Source: Desulfomonile tiedjei (GTDB lineage: Bacteria > Desulfobacterota > Desulfomonilia > Desulfomonilales > Desulfomonilaceae). From it: a stretch of 34,124 nt of DNA. Below, piece after piece: positions 1 to 9,077 of this stretch. A model generated the notes under the pieces. It ran no database searches and was not told where the DNA came from. It worked only from the letters and a program-made list of their open reading frames with translations. How positions within the stretch are numbered: the stretch's first letter is position 1; each line of letters begins with the position of its first letter. The position numbers and the translations under genes are program-made. Location: contig DYLG01000010.1 in assembly GCA_020722215.1 (NCBI GenBank), positions 1-34,124 on the forward strand, written 5' to 3'.

Positions 1-455
1 CTGAGCCCTCGCCTCCGCCGGCATTGACGCCGCCTCCGTCCTGCTCCCCGGCATGCAGAGCATGCTTCCGACCGTCCGAACCTCCGCCGTCCCCTCGCCC
101 GCCAGTCTCCGTCCGCCCGGCACGCTGCCGCTCCACCTAATGCTCGGAGTTTCTTGCGGAATCAGAGGTCGATCGCCGCATCCGGTTGAGGGCGGTATGC
201 GAAAAGCGTGGCTTGCCCCCGCCATAGGTGCGATGCCCCCGGCCGAATTGCCCTTGGGCAGAGCGGGCTTGGGTTTCGGTCGACCGCTTCTTCTTATCAC
301 AGGTTGCACTCCTTTGTCAAATCCATTTTGGCGATTCGCCCGTCTGAGCTTGCGGGCCGCTTCGAGTTGTCGGTCTCGATCCCGCAGGGTGCTGCTATCC
401 CTTGTCAGGTGGCAGCAACCTCTTGGACAAATTCTGCCCGCTCACGTGATTAGCC
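1..455 (-). pseudogene. Possible decayed transposase N-terminal region
   Basis: Minus-strand frame reads ...STLRDRDRQLEAARKLRRANRQNGFDKGVQPVIRRSGRPKPK..., resembling the coiled-coil plus basic 'LEAARR..KRQAAPF.KG..K.PGRKPG' start of IS66-like transposases; no intact ORF, apparent frame breaks. Confidence 0.3.
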
Positions 456-649
456 CGTATTGGTACAGAGTTGACAACCGCAGTCCCTGCAAAACAAGAC
501 ACGAGGTGCGGAAACGCCGTGATGCAGCAGGATATAGCACAGCCCTTTACGATGGACAAGGCTCTTTTCAGCGGCTGCTTGAGCGCTGCAACCAACCGCG
601 CTATGCGCGCGAACCTGACCGTACAAGAATCAGTAACCTACTGATATTG

Positions 650-1648
650 TTAACTGAACAAACCTGCCAAGCACCATTTCACCGTTAACCTGAGTCCAGA
701 GTCGAGATCCACTTGCGCTCGCCAGCCGAGCATCCTCTCGGCCTTGGACGTGTCCGAGAAGTTTCGCCTGACATCCCCGAGACGAGGCTCAGTGTGTATC
801 AACTGAACGTTTTCGATTCCCGCCTCGGCCAGAAGCTCCCTCAGTTTCCCGGCGATCTCCGAGACAGTCGTTTCCCTGCTGGTGGCTATCTGAAAAACCT
901 CGCCCCCGACATCCTCGGCCCTGGCCGCGAGGACTATGGCTCTTGTAAGATCCTCGATGAAGATGAAGTCCCTGGTCTGGTTGCCGTCCCCATATATTTC
1001 GAGAGGCTCGCGTCTCATTGCCCGACGGACAAACTTAACCACAACGCTGGTCTTCCTTCCCGAGCCCGGCCCGTAAACATTGCCGAAACGCAGGGCCACA
1101 GTCTCAAGGCCAAACGTGCGAAAATAGGCTGAACAATAGCCTTCTCCGGCGAGCTTGCTTGCGCCGTAGGGCGAGACCGGGTGACAGGCCAGTTCCTCAT
1201 GGATCGGTGGTTCGCAATCTCCTATAGGCGCCCCGCTGGATGCGAATATGAAGCGCCTTACGCTGCAATGCCGGGCGGCTTCAAGGTAGTTGACCAGGCC
1301 GATTACATTGTTGAGACAGTCGATCTTGGGGTGCTCCACGGAGAAAGGCACTCCCGTCTTGGCCGCCAGATGGACAATGATGTCCGCTCCATTGGCGGCT
1401 TTTAGAGCAAGGGCCTCGTCGCAGATGTCCCCGACGACCAGTTGCACGGGACCAGCCGCAGAACTGCCCGGCCAATTTGGCCCGTCGGTCAGGGATTTTT
1501 CTTCAAAGAGGGCAACCTGGCGCAAGTCTTCGCGGGTACCCACGCTGAGGTTGTCAACGACGCGTATGCTGTGACCACCCCCTCCAGCGAGGTACCCGAT
1601 AAGATTTGTCCCGATGAAACCGCAGCCTCCGGTAATCAACCATTTCAT
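650..1648 (-). CDS. NAD-dependent epimerase/dehydratase (extended SDR, UDP-glucose 4-epimerase-like)
   Basis: N-terminal Rossmann motif MKWLITGGCGFIGTNL, SPYGASKLAGE (YxxxK), DFIFIEDLTRAI; start moved to the second Met of ORF 650..1654. Confidence 0.85.
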   Translation of the reverse strand: MKWLITGGCGFIGTNLIGYLAGGGGHSIRVVDNLSVGTREDLRQVALFEEKSLTDGPNWPGSSAAGPVQLVVGDICDEALALKAANGADIIVHLAAKTGVPFSVEHPKIDCLNNVIGLVNYLEAARHCSVRRFIFASSGAPIGDCEPPIHEELACHPVSPYGASKLAGEGYCSAYFRTFGLETVALRFGNVYGPGSGRKTSVVVKFVRRAMRREPLEIYGDGNQTRDFIFIEDLTRAIVLAARAEDVGGEVFQIATSRETTVSEIAGKLRELLAEAGIENVQLIHTEPRLGDVRRNFSDTSKAERMLGWRAQVDLDSGLRLTVKWCLAGLFS

Positions 1649-1657
1649 GTGCATGCC

Positions 1658-2872
1658 TCAGGCGTTGTAACCTGCTCCCCGGTCTACTCCTACCAGATAC
1701 TCAACAGGCTTGCGCGAACCGTCCCACCTTATGTCCGGGGTTAGCGCCTCGAGTCGTGCCTGAATGCGGCTGCGGTATCGGATGAGGTCGGAAAGCGTGA
1801 GGCGCAATTCTTTTTCCATCTCATGAGTGGGCTGGTAGCCGAGGTCCGGAAGATGCTGGTGGTCAGGACGGTAATAGTGTTCTTCCATTTCCATCCTTGG
1901 ATTTTCCACGTTTCTCACTTCAACGTTCAGTCCGACTTCCTTGCCTATCTTCTGTACTTTGAGGGCGACTTCGGTCAGATCGTAGACTTCTTCGAACTGA
2001 TTGAAAACTCTGTACTCGCCTGCCTGGGGCGGATTCTCCACAGCAAGGGTCAGACACTGCATCGAATCCCGAAGAGGGAGAAATCCCCTGCGCTGATGGC
2101 CTTTTCCATACGGGGTCAGTGGCAGCCCCACAACGGCCTGGGCACAGTAGCGGTTAATGGCCGTGCCAAAGCACTGATCAAAATCAAAACGGGTCAACAG
2201 ACGCTCATCGTCTCCCATCTCGTCGATGCGGGTTCCGAAGACCACACCCTGCATGATATCCGTGGAACGGAGTTTCCAGAGCCTGCAAGCCATCATGACG
2301 TTGTTGGAGTCATGCACCTTGGTCTGATGATACCATGATCCTGCCTGCCGAGGAAAAGGCAAGGTATCGGTTCTACCGCGGTATTCGATGGTGAAAAATC
2401 CCTCGGGAATGTCCACATTGGGAGTGCCGTATTCACCCATGGTTCCCAGTTTTACTAGATGAGCCTGCGGACAAATGTCCCTCATGCAAAAGAGGATGTT
2501 CAGTGTGCCGAACAGATTGTTCCGATGGACGAAGATCGCGTGGTGAACGTCAATCATGCTGTACGGAGCCGACGGATTCTCGCCCAGATGCACAATAGCG
2601 TCAGGTCTGAAGGTGCGGAAGACCTCATCCACAAATGCGGCGTTTGTCAGATCTCCTCGAAAGAATCGGAGGTTTCTGCCGAAGGTCTCGCGAAAAGCTT
2701 CAATGCGTTCTGTCATTCGGCGAATGGGGGTGGCGGACTGAGAACCCATCTCTGCCACCCAATCACGCCTCATGTAGTTATCCGCGCCTGCCACTTCGTG
2801 ACCGCGCTTCGCAAGATACTGGGCAAGCGTCCAACCCAAATATCCGTCAACTCCTGCTATGAAAATTTTCAT
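1658..2872 (-). CDS. sqdB-like: UDP-sulfoquinovose synthase family protein (SqdB/SQD1-like)
   Basis: Family-diagnostic strings GVDGYLGW, SAPYSMID, HLVKLGTMGEYGTPNVDIPEG, GRTDTLPFPRQAGSWYHQTKVHDSNN, QGVVFG, YRVFNQFEE, NPRMEMEEHYY closely match remembered plant/bacterial SQD1/SqdB. Confidence 0.85.
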   Translation of the reverse strand: MKIFIAGVDGYLGWTLAQYLAKRGHEVAGADNYMRRDWVAEMGSQSATPIRRMTERIEAFRETFGRNLRFFRGDLTNAAFVDEVFRTFRPDAIVHLGENPSAPYSMIDVHHAIFVHRNNLFGTLNILFCMRDICPQAHLVKLGTMGEYGTPNVDIPEGFFTIEYRGRTDTLPFPRQAGSWYHQTKVHDSNNVMMACRLWKLRSTDIMQGVVFGTRIDEMGDDERLLTRFDFDQCFGTAINRYCAQAVVGLPLTPYGKGHQRRGFLPLRDSMQCLTLAVENPPQAGEYRVFNQFEEVYDLTEVALKVQKIGKEVGLNVEVRNVENPRMEMEEHYYRPDHQHLPDLGYQPTHEMEKELRLTLSDLIRYRSRIQARLEALTPDIRWDGSRKPVEYLVGVDRGAGYNA

Positions 2873-2944
2873 ATGGTTCTCCCTGGAAAAGAATCAAGAA
2901 TGGTAACCATTCGGTCTTGGGGGTGCGGGACATGGGCGCCAAGG

Positions 2945-5038
2945 CTACCGCTTGCCTGGAATCAACAATGATCTTAGGAAGCCTTTGGTAATGCCGGCCA
3001 AGTATCCGGCTCTCTTTGTGAGTTCCACTGTTCGTTTGCCGAGTCGCCTGCGGGCCCTTTTACCGGCGATATACGGCCGCATCAGGCGCAAAAGAGGGAC
3101 TAAACGGCCTCGGAATTCGCGGCCGAACCTCCTCCAGGTACGCTTACGTCGAGGAATGAGTATCTCGGCCTTTGCGGCGCCCAAGAGATATTGTCTCTTG
3201 AAAATGTACCACAGGCGCATTTTGTGGGCAGGAGAATGGTGCAAGACCCAGCAATCCAAGCTGTAGTACACTCGCTGTTGATCCGCCGGGGTGACCTCGC
3301 GATAGGTGTCCAACACCTTGGCTTCCCCTCCGAATCCCAGTTTGGTTCCTCTCATTCCTATGGCCGGGTCAAATGCTCCCAGGCTTTCCAAAATGCTCCG
3401 CTTAATTATGAGATTCCCTCCGGATGTGCGGCACGTTGTGGAGAAGCCCGATACGTCGGCCGACTGGCGAATCTCGATTTCATCCTCGAACCAGCCTGGT
3501 TTGGCATCGGTGTAGTACGGGTATATGGGACCGCTGAGCAGATCCGGTTGATGTTTCCGGATCACGTCGTAAACGTTGGAGAGATAGGTCGGGGGAAGGA
3601 TCACATCGTCGTCCAGATATGCCAAGTACTCGCCCCGGGAGGCTTTGTATCCTCTATTTCTTGCATTGTTGAGCCCCTGGTTTTCTTCTTTAGCATAAAC
3701 GAAATGTCCGTGGGTCTTGCAATACGTTTCCACCAGATTTTCTGTTCCGTCGGTGGAATTGTTGTCCACTACCACGATTTCGAATGGTACGCCGTCGGCT
3801 TGTTGAGCGACCAGGCTTCTAAGACATTTGTCCAGTATTTTCTCCCGATTGAACGTGGGCACAATAACGGAGAGTCTGGGGCTTTCCGTTTCGGACTTCT
3901 CCCGCAACAGCGAATCGGGTCGCGGTGGAGCGTCCGCGGTCTTGTATCCATCGGTCGAGTAATTGTCCGATTCGTCGCCATAGGTGCGGGTTTGAAACCC
4001 GCCCCTACTACCCGATGTCATCTGGTGAGGAATTTTGCCAACGGCCGTGATCTCGATTTCCCCGTGCGGGCAACCTGCGCAATCAAATAGGCCCCGGAGC
4101 GGATCATTGTGATTGTCCCATTCAGCAGGCTTCTCCCGGAGCAAACCCGCCACAGCGCGGTGCCCGGAAATCTCTGCCATGGTCAGAGCGGTTCTTCCCA
4201 CACTGTCCCTTGCATCCACGCTTGCGCCCCGGTCCAGGAGCAATTTCACGATCTCTCCGTGTCCTCGGTCTGCGGCAATCATCAAAGCGGTTCGACCTAT
4301 CCTGTCCGTAGCGTTCACGTCAGCCCCGCGATCGATGAGCCGGCCGGCCAGTCTCAGGGCGCCTTTGTCCGCAGCCATCATGAGAGGGGTTCTGCCGAAG
4401 CTGTCCCTGACGCGGGCATTCAATCCCAACCACACCAAGCGCTCCGCAACCTGCAGATCATCGTCTTCCAGAGCCGCAATCAACGCTGAATGGTCATCGT
4501 ATCTGGAAGGTCTGATCCCAACGTTCTTCAACGAATCCGGCCCGATCGGATCATAGCCTTTGTCGGCCAGAATCTGCGCGACGTGGAAATGTCTCCCTTT
4601 CAATGCCGCCACGAGCGCGGTCCAGCCGTTTTGGGCCTTGACGGTGACGTCGGCCCCTTGCTTGAGAAGTTCTTCCGCCACCTTGGCGCGGCCTGTGCCT
4701 GCCGCAATGAACAGAGCTGTTCTGCCTCTCAAGTCTTCCGAATTGACATTGGCTCCCCTGTGCAGAAGAACTTCTACAGTTCGGAGATCACCTCCATAAA
4801 CCGCGGCCATGAGGGGAGTGTTGCCGTGAATTGAGGCTTGGTTGGCATCCGCACCCTGATCCAAGAGGAATTCAGCGACGCGCGGGCTGCCCCTCAGCGA
4901 CGCTTTGGTCAAGGCGCTCCATCCCATTGCATCCCTGAAATGGATGTCCGCCCCGAGCTTAACCAGCAGTTGAACCACCGACTTGAGCCCCAGTCTCGCT
5001 GCGATAAGGAGCATTCTATTAGCGTAGTTTTTGCTCAT
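2945..5038 (-). CDS. Ankyrin-repeat domain fused to family 2 glycosyltransferase
   Basis: About nine ~33-aa ankyrin units (GRTPLMMAADKGALRLAGRLIDRGADVNATD etc.), linker with CAGC motif, then GT2 core SVIVPTFNREKILDKCL...VVDNNSTDGT...EYLAYLDDDV. Confidence 0.85.
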   Translation of the reverse strand: MSKNYANRMLLIAARLGLKSVVQLLVKLGADIHFRDAMGWSALTKASLRGSPRVAEFLLDQGADANQASIHGNTPLMAAVYGGDLRTVEVLLHRGANVNSEDLRGRTALFIAAGTGRAKVAEELLKQGADVTVKAQNGWTALVAALKGRHFHVAQILADKGYDPIGPDSLKNVGIRPSRYDDHSALIAALEDDDLQVAERLVWLGLNARVRDSFGRTPLMMAADKGALRLAGRLIDRGADVNATDRIGRTALMIAADRGHGEIVKLLLDRGASVDARDSVGRTALTMAEISGHRAVAGLLREKPAEWDNHNDPLRGLFDCAGCPHGEIEITAVGKIPHQMTSGSRGGFQTRTYGDESDNYSTDGYKTADAPPRPDSLLREKSETESPRLSVIVPTFNREKILDKCLRSLVAQQADGVPFEIVVVDNNSTDGTENLVETYCKTHGHFVYAKEENQGLNNARNRGYKASRGEYLAYLDDDVILPPTYLSNVYDVIRKHQPDLLSGPIYPYYTDAKPGWFEDEIEIRQSADVSGFSTTCRTSGGNLIIKRSILESLGAFDPAIGMRGTKLGFGGEAKVLDTYREVTPADQQRVYYSLDCWVLHHSPAHKMRLWYIFKRQYLLGAAKAEILIPRRKRTWRRFGREFRGRLVPLLRLMRPYIAGKRARRRLGKRTVELTKRAGYLAGITKGFLRSLLIPGKR
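3981..4008. repeat. Dispersed palindromic element taggtgcgggtttgaaacccgcccctac inside a CDS
   Basis: Imperfect palindrome gcGGGTTTgaAACCCgc with 'tagg..cctac' ends; read in frame as ...SRGGFQTRTYGDE... in the linker of the 697-aa ankyrin-GT2 protein. Confidence 0.7.
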
Positions 5039-5222
5039 CTCATCAACCGGAAAACCCTGCCATGAAAATCAGGAGACCCGATATGAAAACAGCCTCCCCG
5101 AATGGGGTTCATGTCCCTATCCAATATTCTCAAAAGGCAATCTCGCTCTCCAATCCTCCCCGGTCAACATCCCCCCGACTACCTGCAAGTTTGGACCACA
5201 CATGGACAAGTCTTGGGGATCG

Positions 5223-6686
5223 TCACTTTTTCGAGGCAACGAGAATCTTGACAAATTCTTTTGTGAATCCTGCGAGCAAAGCCGCGCGACGGGCCAACTC
5301 AGCCTTGCGCTTCCCCACGCGCATTCCTGCAACGACACCACGCGCGCATTCCACCGCTAGACGAGTTACGGGCCGCAACCGACGCCTGGCTTCCCCAAGA
5401 TACCGTGGCCACGTGCGAGTCTCCTTTGGGAACTTCACATGCGCAATCGCGGCACCCTGGATGTAAGACCTTCTTAGAATGTACGCAATACGCATCTTGT
5501 ACGCCGGAACATGGTGAAGAACCCAGCAATCCGGACTGTAGAAGACCCTCTGCTCCATAGATGGGGTCACAGCGCGATACTTTCGCACCACCTGTGTCTC
5601 TCCCCCGAAACCGAGACCAGTCCCCTTCATGCCAATTCGAGGATCGAACATCCCAAGTTCTGCCAACTTCTGTTTCCTGAAGGCCATGTTGCCGCCGACT
5701 ATGTCGCAATCCATAGAGAACCCTGGGCTGCCCGTATGAAACAATGTTGCCAACTGATCATCGTACCAACCGGGTTTGGGGTCGGTGTAGTACGGGAATA
5801 CCGGGGCCCCGATCAGGTCGGGTTTGTGCTTGTCGATAATGGCGCACATGTTGGAGACATATGAGGACGGCACGATAACGTCGTCGTCCAGATATGCGAG
5901 ATATTCTCCCCGGGCCGCTTGAAAGCCCCTGTTCCTGGCGTGGCTGAGCCCCTGGTTCTCTTCCCGGACATAAACAAAGCGATTGTCACTGCGAATATAA
6001 CTCTCTACAAGATCCCTGGTCCCATCAGTGGAGTTGTTGTCCACCACTACTATTTCGAATAGCCTGCCGTCAGTCTTCTGGGCGGCCAGGCTTCTCAGAC
6101 ATATGTCCAGGATTTTCTCCCGATTGAATGTCGGCACAATCAGAGAAAGTTGAGGGTCTTCCATTCCGGCCTGTTCAGGCGACAGATTCCGGGCGGGTCC
6201 TGCCCTTTCAACGCCCATGAAATCTATCTCACCGTACCGGCAATCTGCACAACTTAATAGGCCACAGACCAGATCATCAGGGTTGTCCCATGTCGGAAGC
6301 TTCTCCCTGAGCAGGTCCACCACCGCCCGGCGTCCGGAAATAAGGGCCATGGTGAGGGCAGTTCTTCCCACACTGTCCGTTGCATCGACCGCTGCACCCT
6401 TGTCTAGGAGCATCTTCACGATTTCCAGGTGTCCCCTATCGGCGGCCGTCATCAACGCCGTTCGGCCAACCAGGTCTCTTGCGTCCACCTGTGAGCCGGC
6501 GTCCAGCAACAGCCTGACCACACGACCGAACCCTTTGTCCGCTGCCATAATCAGCGGTGTGCGTCCAAGGTGGTCTGCGCTTTCCTGGTCGGCCCCGGAT
6601 ACGGCGGCGCGCGCGGCGGACACGGGGTCTTCCCGCTCCAACGCTCTGATCAGCGGTGATATCGCGGAGGTCGTCGGACCCACCAT
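5223..6686 (-). CDS. Ankyrin-repeat domain fused to family 2 glycosyltransferase (paralogue of upstream gene)
   Basis: About four ankyrin units then CADC linker and GT2 core SLIVPTFNREKILDICL...NNSTDGT...YLAYLDDDV; start chosen at MVGPTTSAIS (gaggtaattATG). Confidence 0.83.
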   Translation of the reverse strand: MVGPTTSAISPLIRALEREDPVSAARAAVSGADQESADHLGRTPLIMAADKGFGRVVRLLLDAGSQVDARDLVGRTALMTAADRGHLEIVKMLLDKGAAVDATDSVGRTALTMALISGRRAVVDLLREKLPTWDNPDDLVCGLLSCADCRYGEIDFMGVERAGPARNLSPEQAGMEDPQLSLIVPTFNREKILDICLRSLAAQKTDGRLFEIVVVDNNSTDGTRDLVESYIRSDNRFVYVREENQGLSHARNRGFQAARGEYLAYLDDDVIVPSSYVSNMCAIIDKHKPDLIGAPVFPYYTDPKPGWYDDQLATLFHTGSPGFSMDCDIVGGNMAFRKQKLAELGMFDPRIGMKGTGLGFGGETQVVRKYRAVTPSMEQRVFYSPDCWVLHHVPAYKMRIAYILRRSYIQGAAIAHVKFPKETRTWPRYLGEARRRLRPVTRLAVECARGVVAGMRVGKRKAELARRAALLAGFTKEFVKILVASKK

Positions 6687-6723
6687 AATTACCTCGTTCC
6701 ATAAGCGCTTGAAGGTCCGCCTG

Positions 6724-7770
6724 TCAGGATTTCCGAAGACGGGCCAGGCAAAGACAGTATTCCGCAATATAACCCGTGGCTAGGCCAGCCTGTAACAGAA
6801 AACCGGCCGCATGCTTTCTCAAGTTTCTCTCTCTTAGGGCTCCAGTGAAGTGCCTGAACGAGCACTCGATGACCTGCCGGATTCGCGAACGGCTCTGCCG
6901 ATAAAAATCCAGCCGGCATGACTGCCGATCCGACTGCTCGATTCGTCTGGTGGCCACTCCTGCGGCATATCCCCTTGTCCAGAAATGGGAGACCCTCATT
7001 TTCTCCTTTGGCACGTGATGGAAAACCTTGCATTCGAGAGAGTAGTAGACTTTCTGCTCATCAACCGGCGTCACGCGGCGGTATATGTCCAGGGGTTTTC
7101 TGTCCGCGCCCAAGCGGATGGTTTTGCCCTCCATTCCCAGGTTCACGTCGAACATTCCCAGGCGTTCAAGCACGTTCTTTCGTATGACGAGATTGCTGCC
7201 CGGCGCCCCGCAAGTCGTCGAGAATCCCGATTTCTGCTCAAACTTGCGGGTTTCCAGTTCGTCGTCGAACCAAGACGGCTTGGGGTCGGTGTAGTACGGA
7301 TAAATGGGACCGCACACGAAGTCCGGATCAAATTGGGTGATCACACGAAGCACACAGGCCACGTAATCAGGCTCGGCAATTGCGTCGTCATCCAGGAACG
7401 CAACATAGGTCCCGCGCGCATTCCGGCATCCAATGTTGCGAGCGTGCGAAACGCCTTGTCGCTCCTCTTTGAGATATCGAAAATGCCCGTATCGACAGCA
7501 GTGTGCGGCGACAAGGTCACGCGTCCGATCCGTTGAGTTGTTGTCTACAACGATTACCTCGAAAGCCTTGCCGGCACAAGACTGCTCCGCAAGGCTCTTG
7601 AGGCAATAGTCCAGGAACCTTTCCCGGTTGAACGTAGCGACGATTATCGAGAGGAAGGGCTCATGCGACTGCCAGCTTGCAGCCTTAGCCTCGATCAGGT
7701 CAAGCGCCCCCAAAGAGAACCCTCTTCCATTCAGCCACGTTTGCTCGAACAAGTTCTTCGTCAAATACAT
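6724..7770 (-). CDS. Family 2 glycosyltransferase (no ankyrin domain)
   Basis: FLSIIVATFNRERFLDYCLKSL, VVDNNSTDRT, YVAFLDDDA; paralogous to the two fused GT2 domains. Start uncertain (overlaps next gene by ~70 nt). Confidence 0.82.
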   Translation of the reverse strand: MYLTKNLFEQTWLNGRGFSLGALDLIEAKAASWQSHEPFLSIIVATFNRERFLDYCLKSLAEQSCAGKAFEVIVVDNNSTDRTRDLVAAHCCRYGHFRYLKEERQGVSHARNIGCRNARGTYVAFLDDDAIAEPDYVACVLRVITQFDPDFVCGPIYPYYTDPKPSWFDDELETRKFEQKSGFSTTCGAPGSNLVIRKNVLERLGMFDVNLGMEGKTIRLGADRKPLDIYRRVTPVDEQKVYYSLECKVFHHVPKEKMRVSHFWTRGYAAGVATRRIEQSDRQSCRLDFYRQSRSRIRQVIECSFRHFTGALRERNLRKHAAGFLLQAGLATGYIAEYCLCLARLRKS

Positions 7771-8971
7771 CCTTTTCGTGGGTGGCCTCGTTGAAGTATT
7801 TCTTCTTCAGCGGAACATGCTTTGCCTTGCGGGACATCTTATCGCGGAGCCTGTCAAAAACAGTTCTGATGCGCGGCCCCCCACCGTTTTGCCGAAGCCC
7901 TGCCACATACCGTGCAAGGCCTTCTATTGGATCTCCGTTTGCAAGCATCAGAGTAGCGGCCCAGTCCCTCAACGGCCTCCAATCGCCTGCTGATTCGGGG
8001 TTGCGGCAGATTCCCATGAACTCATCTTCGGTCCGCGCCCGTGGCACGAACTGGAGAAAATCGCAATAGAGCGAGTCCGGAATCGGAATGGGTTCCGCTG
8101 AGCATATTGGCTTGCCTGCAATCGCCGCTTCTATGAGCGTCGTGCTGTACGACGAAACCACAAGGTCGCTTGCAAGAATCCATTCCCTGACCGTTTCATC
8201 TTTGGTTAAGCGCAGGCGAGGCGGAATCCCGCCAACATGTTCGCTGAACAATTCGTGGATCATCTTTGCCGGAGTTGCAGGCCTTGGCCGGAAGATCACC
8301 TCCGCGTCAAGTTCAAGGGCAGCGCGGTTACACCATTTGAGAAGGGTCTTGATGGAATCGGAGCAGAATGTTCGCAGATCCGCCAGCACGTCATGTTCGC
8401 AACCCATGTTACAGAAATGCCTGATGTTGCTGTCCGTGACGAATGCCCACCTGTAGTTTTCCGGCACAAAGATCCACGGTCTGGCTTCATCCAGGCCGTA
8501 CTCTTCCGCAAGCCGGCTTCGCGATTTGTAGTAGGCCGAATAGGGAGCCCTGTACAACTGGTACGCGGGCTGACCATTGACGAATATGTGTTCTTTGGGA
8601 ACGCCGCTTTCAAGGAGAAAGTCTTTGTAGAAGCCGCCCCACGCGTGATGAAACACCCTGTTCCGAGTGAATTCGTCACCCGGTCTCTTGGCCGCCTCGT
8701 GCGCGGAGTAGTGGATTTCCTCCCAGGCGAGATTGAAATGCGTCGCCCCAGGCCATGCAAGGACATAATCGTGGGTTGCCAGGCCGGTCATCACGTAGAA
8801 GAACGGATAAACCACCACACGCGGTTGCGGGCCTTTGAGAAGTTCTTTGGTGTGAAGATATATGTGACGGATTGAAACGTCCACTCCGTACTTCTCTTCC
8901 GCAATGCATTTCGCGGCACATGCCACGTCCATCTCACGGGCCACATGTTCAATGAGCCACAGAATTTCCAT
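7700..8971 (-). CDS. Surface carbohydrate biosynthesis / CDP-glycerol-transferase-like glycosyltransferase
   Basis: Long coding ORF; LVVSSYSTTLIEAAIAGKPI resembles the C-terminal motif of GT-B/CDP-glycerol transferases; context in glycan cluster. Confidence 0.6.
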   Translation of the reverse strand: MEILWLIEHVAREMDVACAAKCIAEEKYGVDVSIRHIYLHTKELLKGPQPRVVVYPFFYVMTGLATHDYVLAWPGATHFNLAWEEIHYSAHEAAKRPGDEFTRNRVFHHAWGGFYKDFLLESGVPKEHIFVNGQPAYQLYRAPYSAYYKSRSRLAEEYGLDEARPWIFVPENYRWAFVTDSNIRHFCNMGCEHDVLADLRTFCSDSIKTLLKWCNRAALELDAEVIFRPRPATPAKMIHELFSEHVGGIPPRLRLTKDETVREWILASDLVVSSYSTTLIEAAIAGKPICSAEPIPIPDSLYCDFLQFVPRARTEDEFMGICRNPESAGDWRPLRDWAATLMLANGDPIEGLARYVAGLRQNGGGPRIRTVFDRLRDKMSRKAKHVPLKKKYFNEATHEKDVFDEELVRANVAEWKRVLFGGA

Positions 8972-9077
8972 AAGTATGACCTACCGGATTACATGTTTGA
9001 AAAGGCACAACTCAGGAGCCGCTACAATATTGCGCCAGGATTCTCGCGCAAGGCCGGGCCTCTCTTGACAATCACAA

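Noticed and set aside
53-688. 211-aa plus-strand ORF at the left edge
   Set aside because: Composition and sequence look like spurious translation of GC-rich DNA; no recognisable motif, and the opposite strand carries transposase-like text.
3191-4090. 299-aa plus-strand ORF
   Set aside because: Antisense to the ankyrin-GT2 gene with clear GT2 motifs; no own motif.
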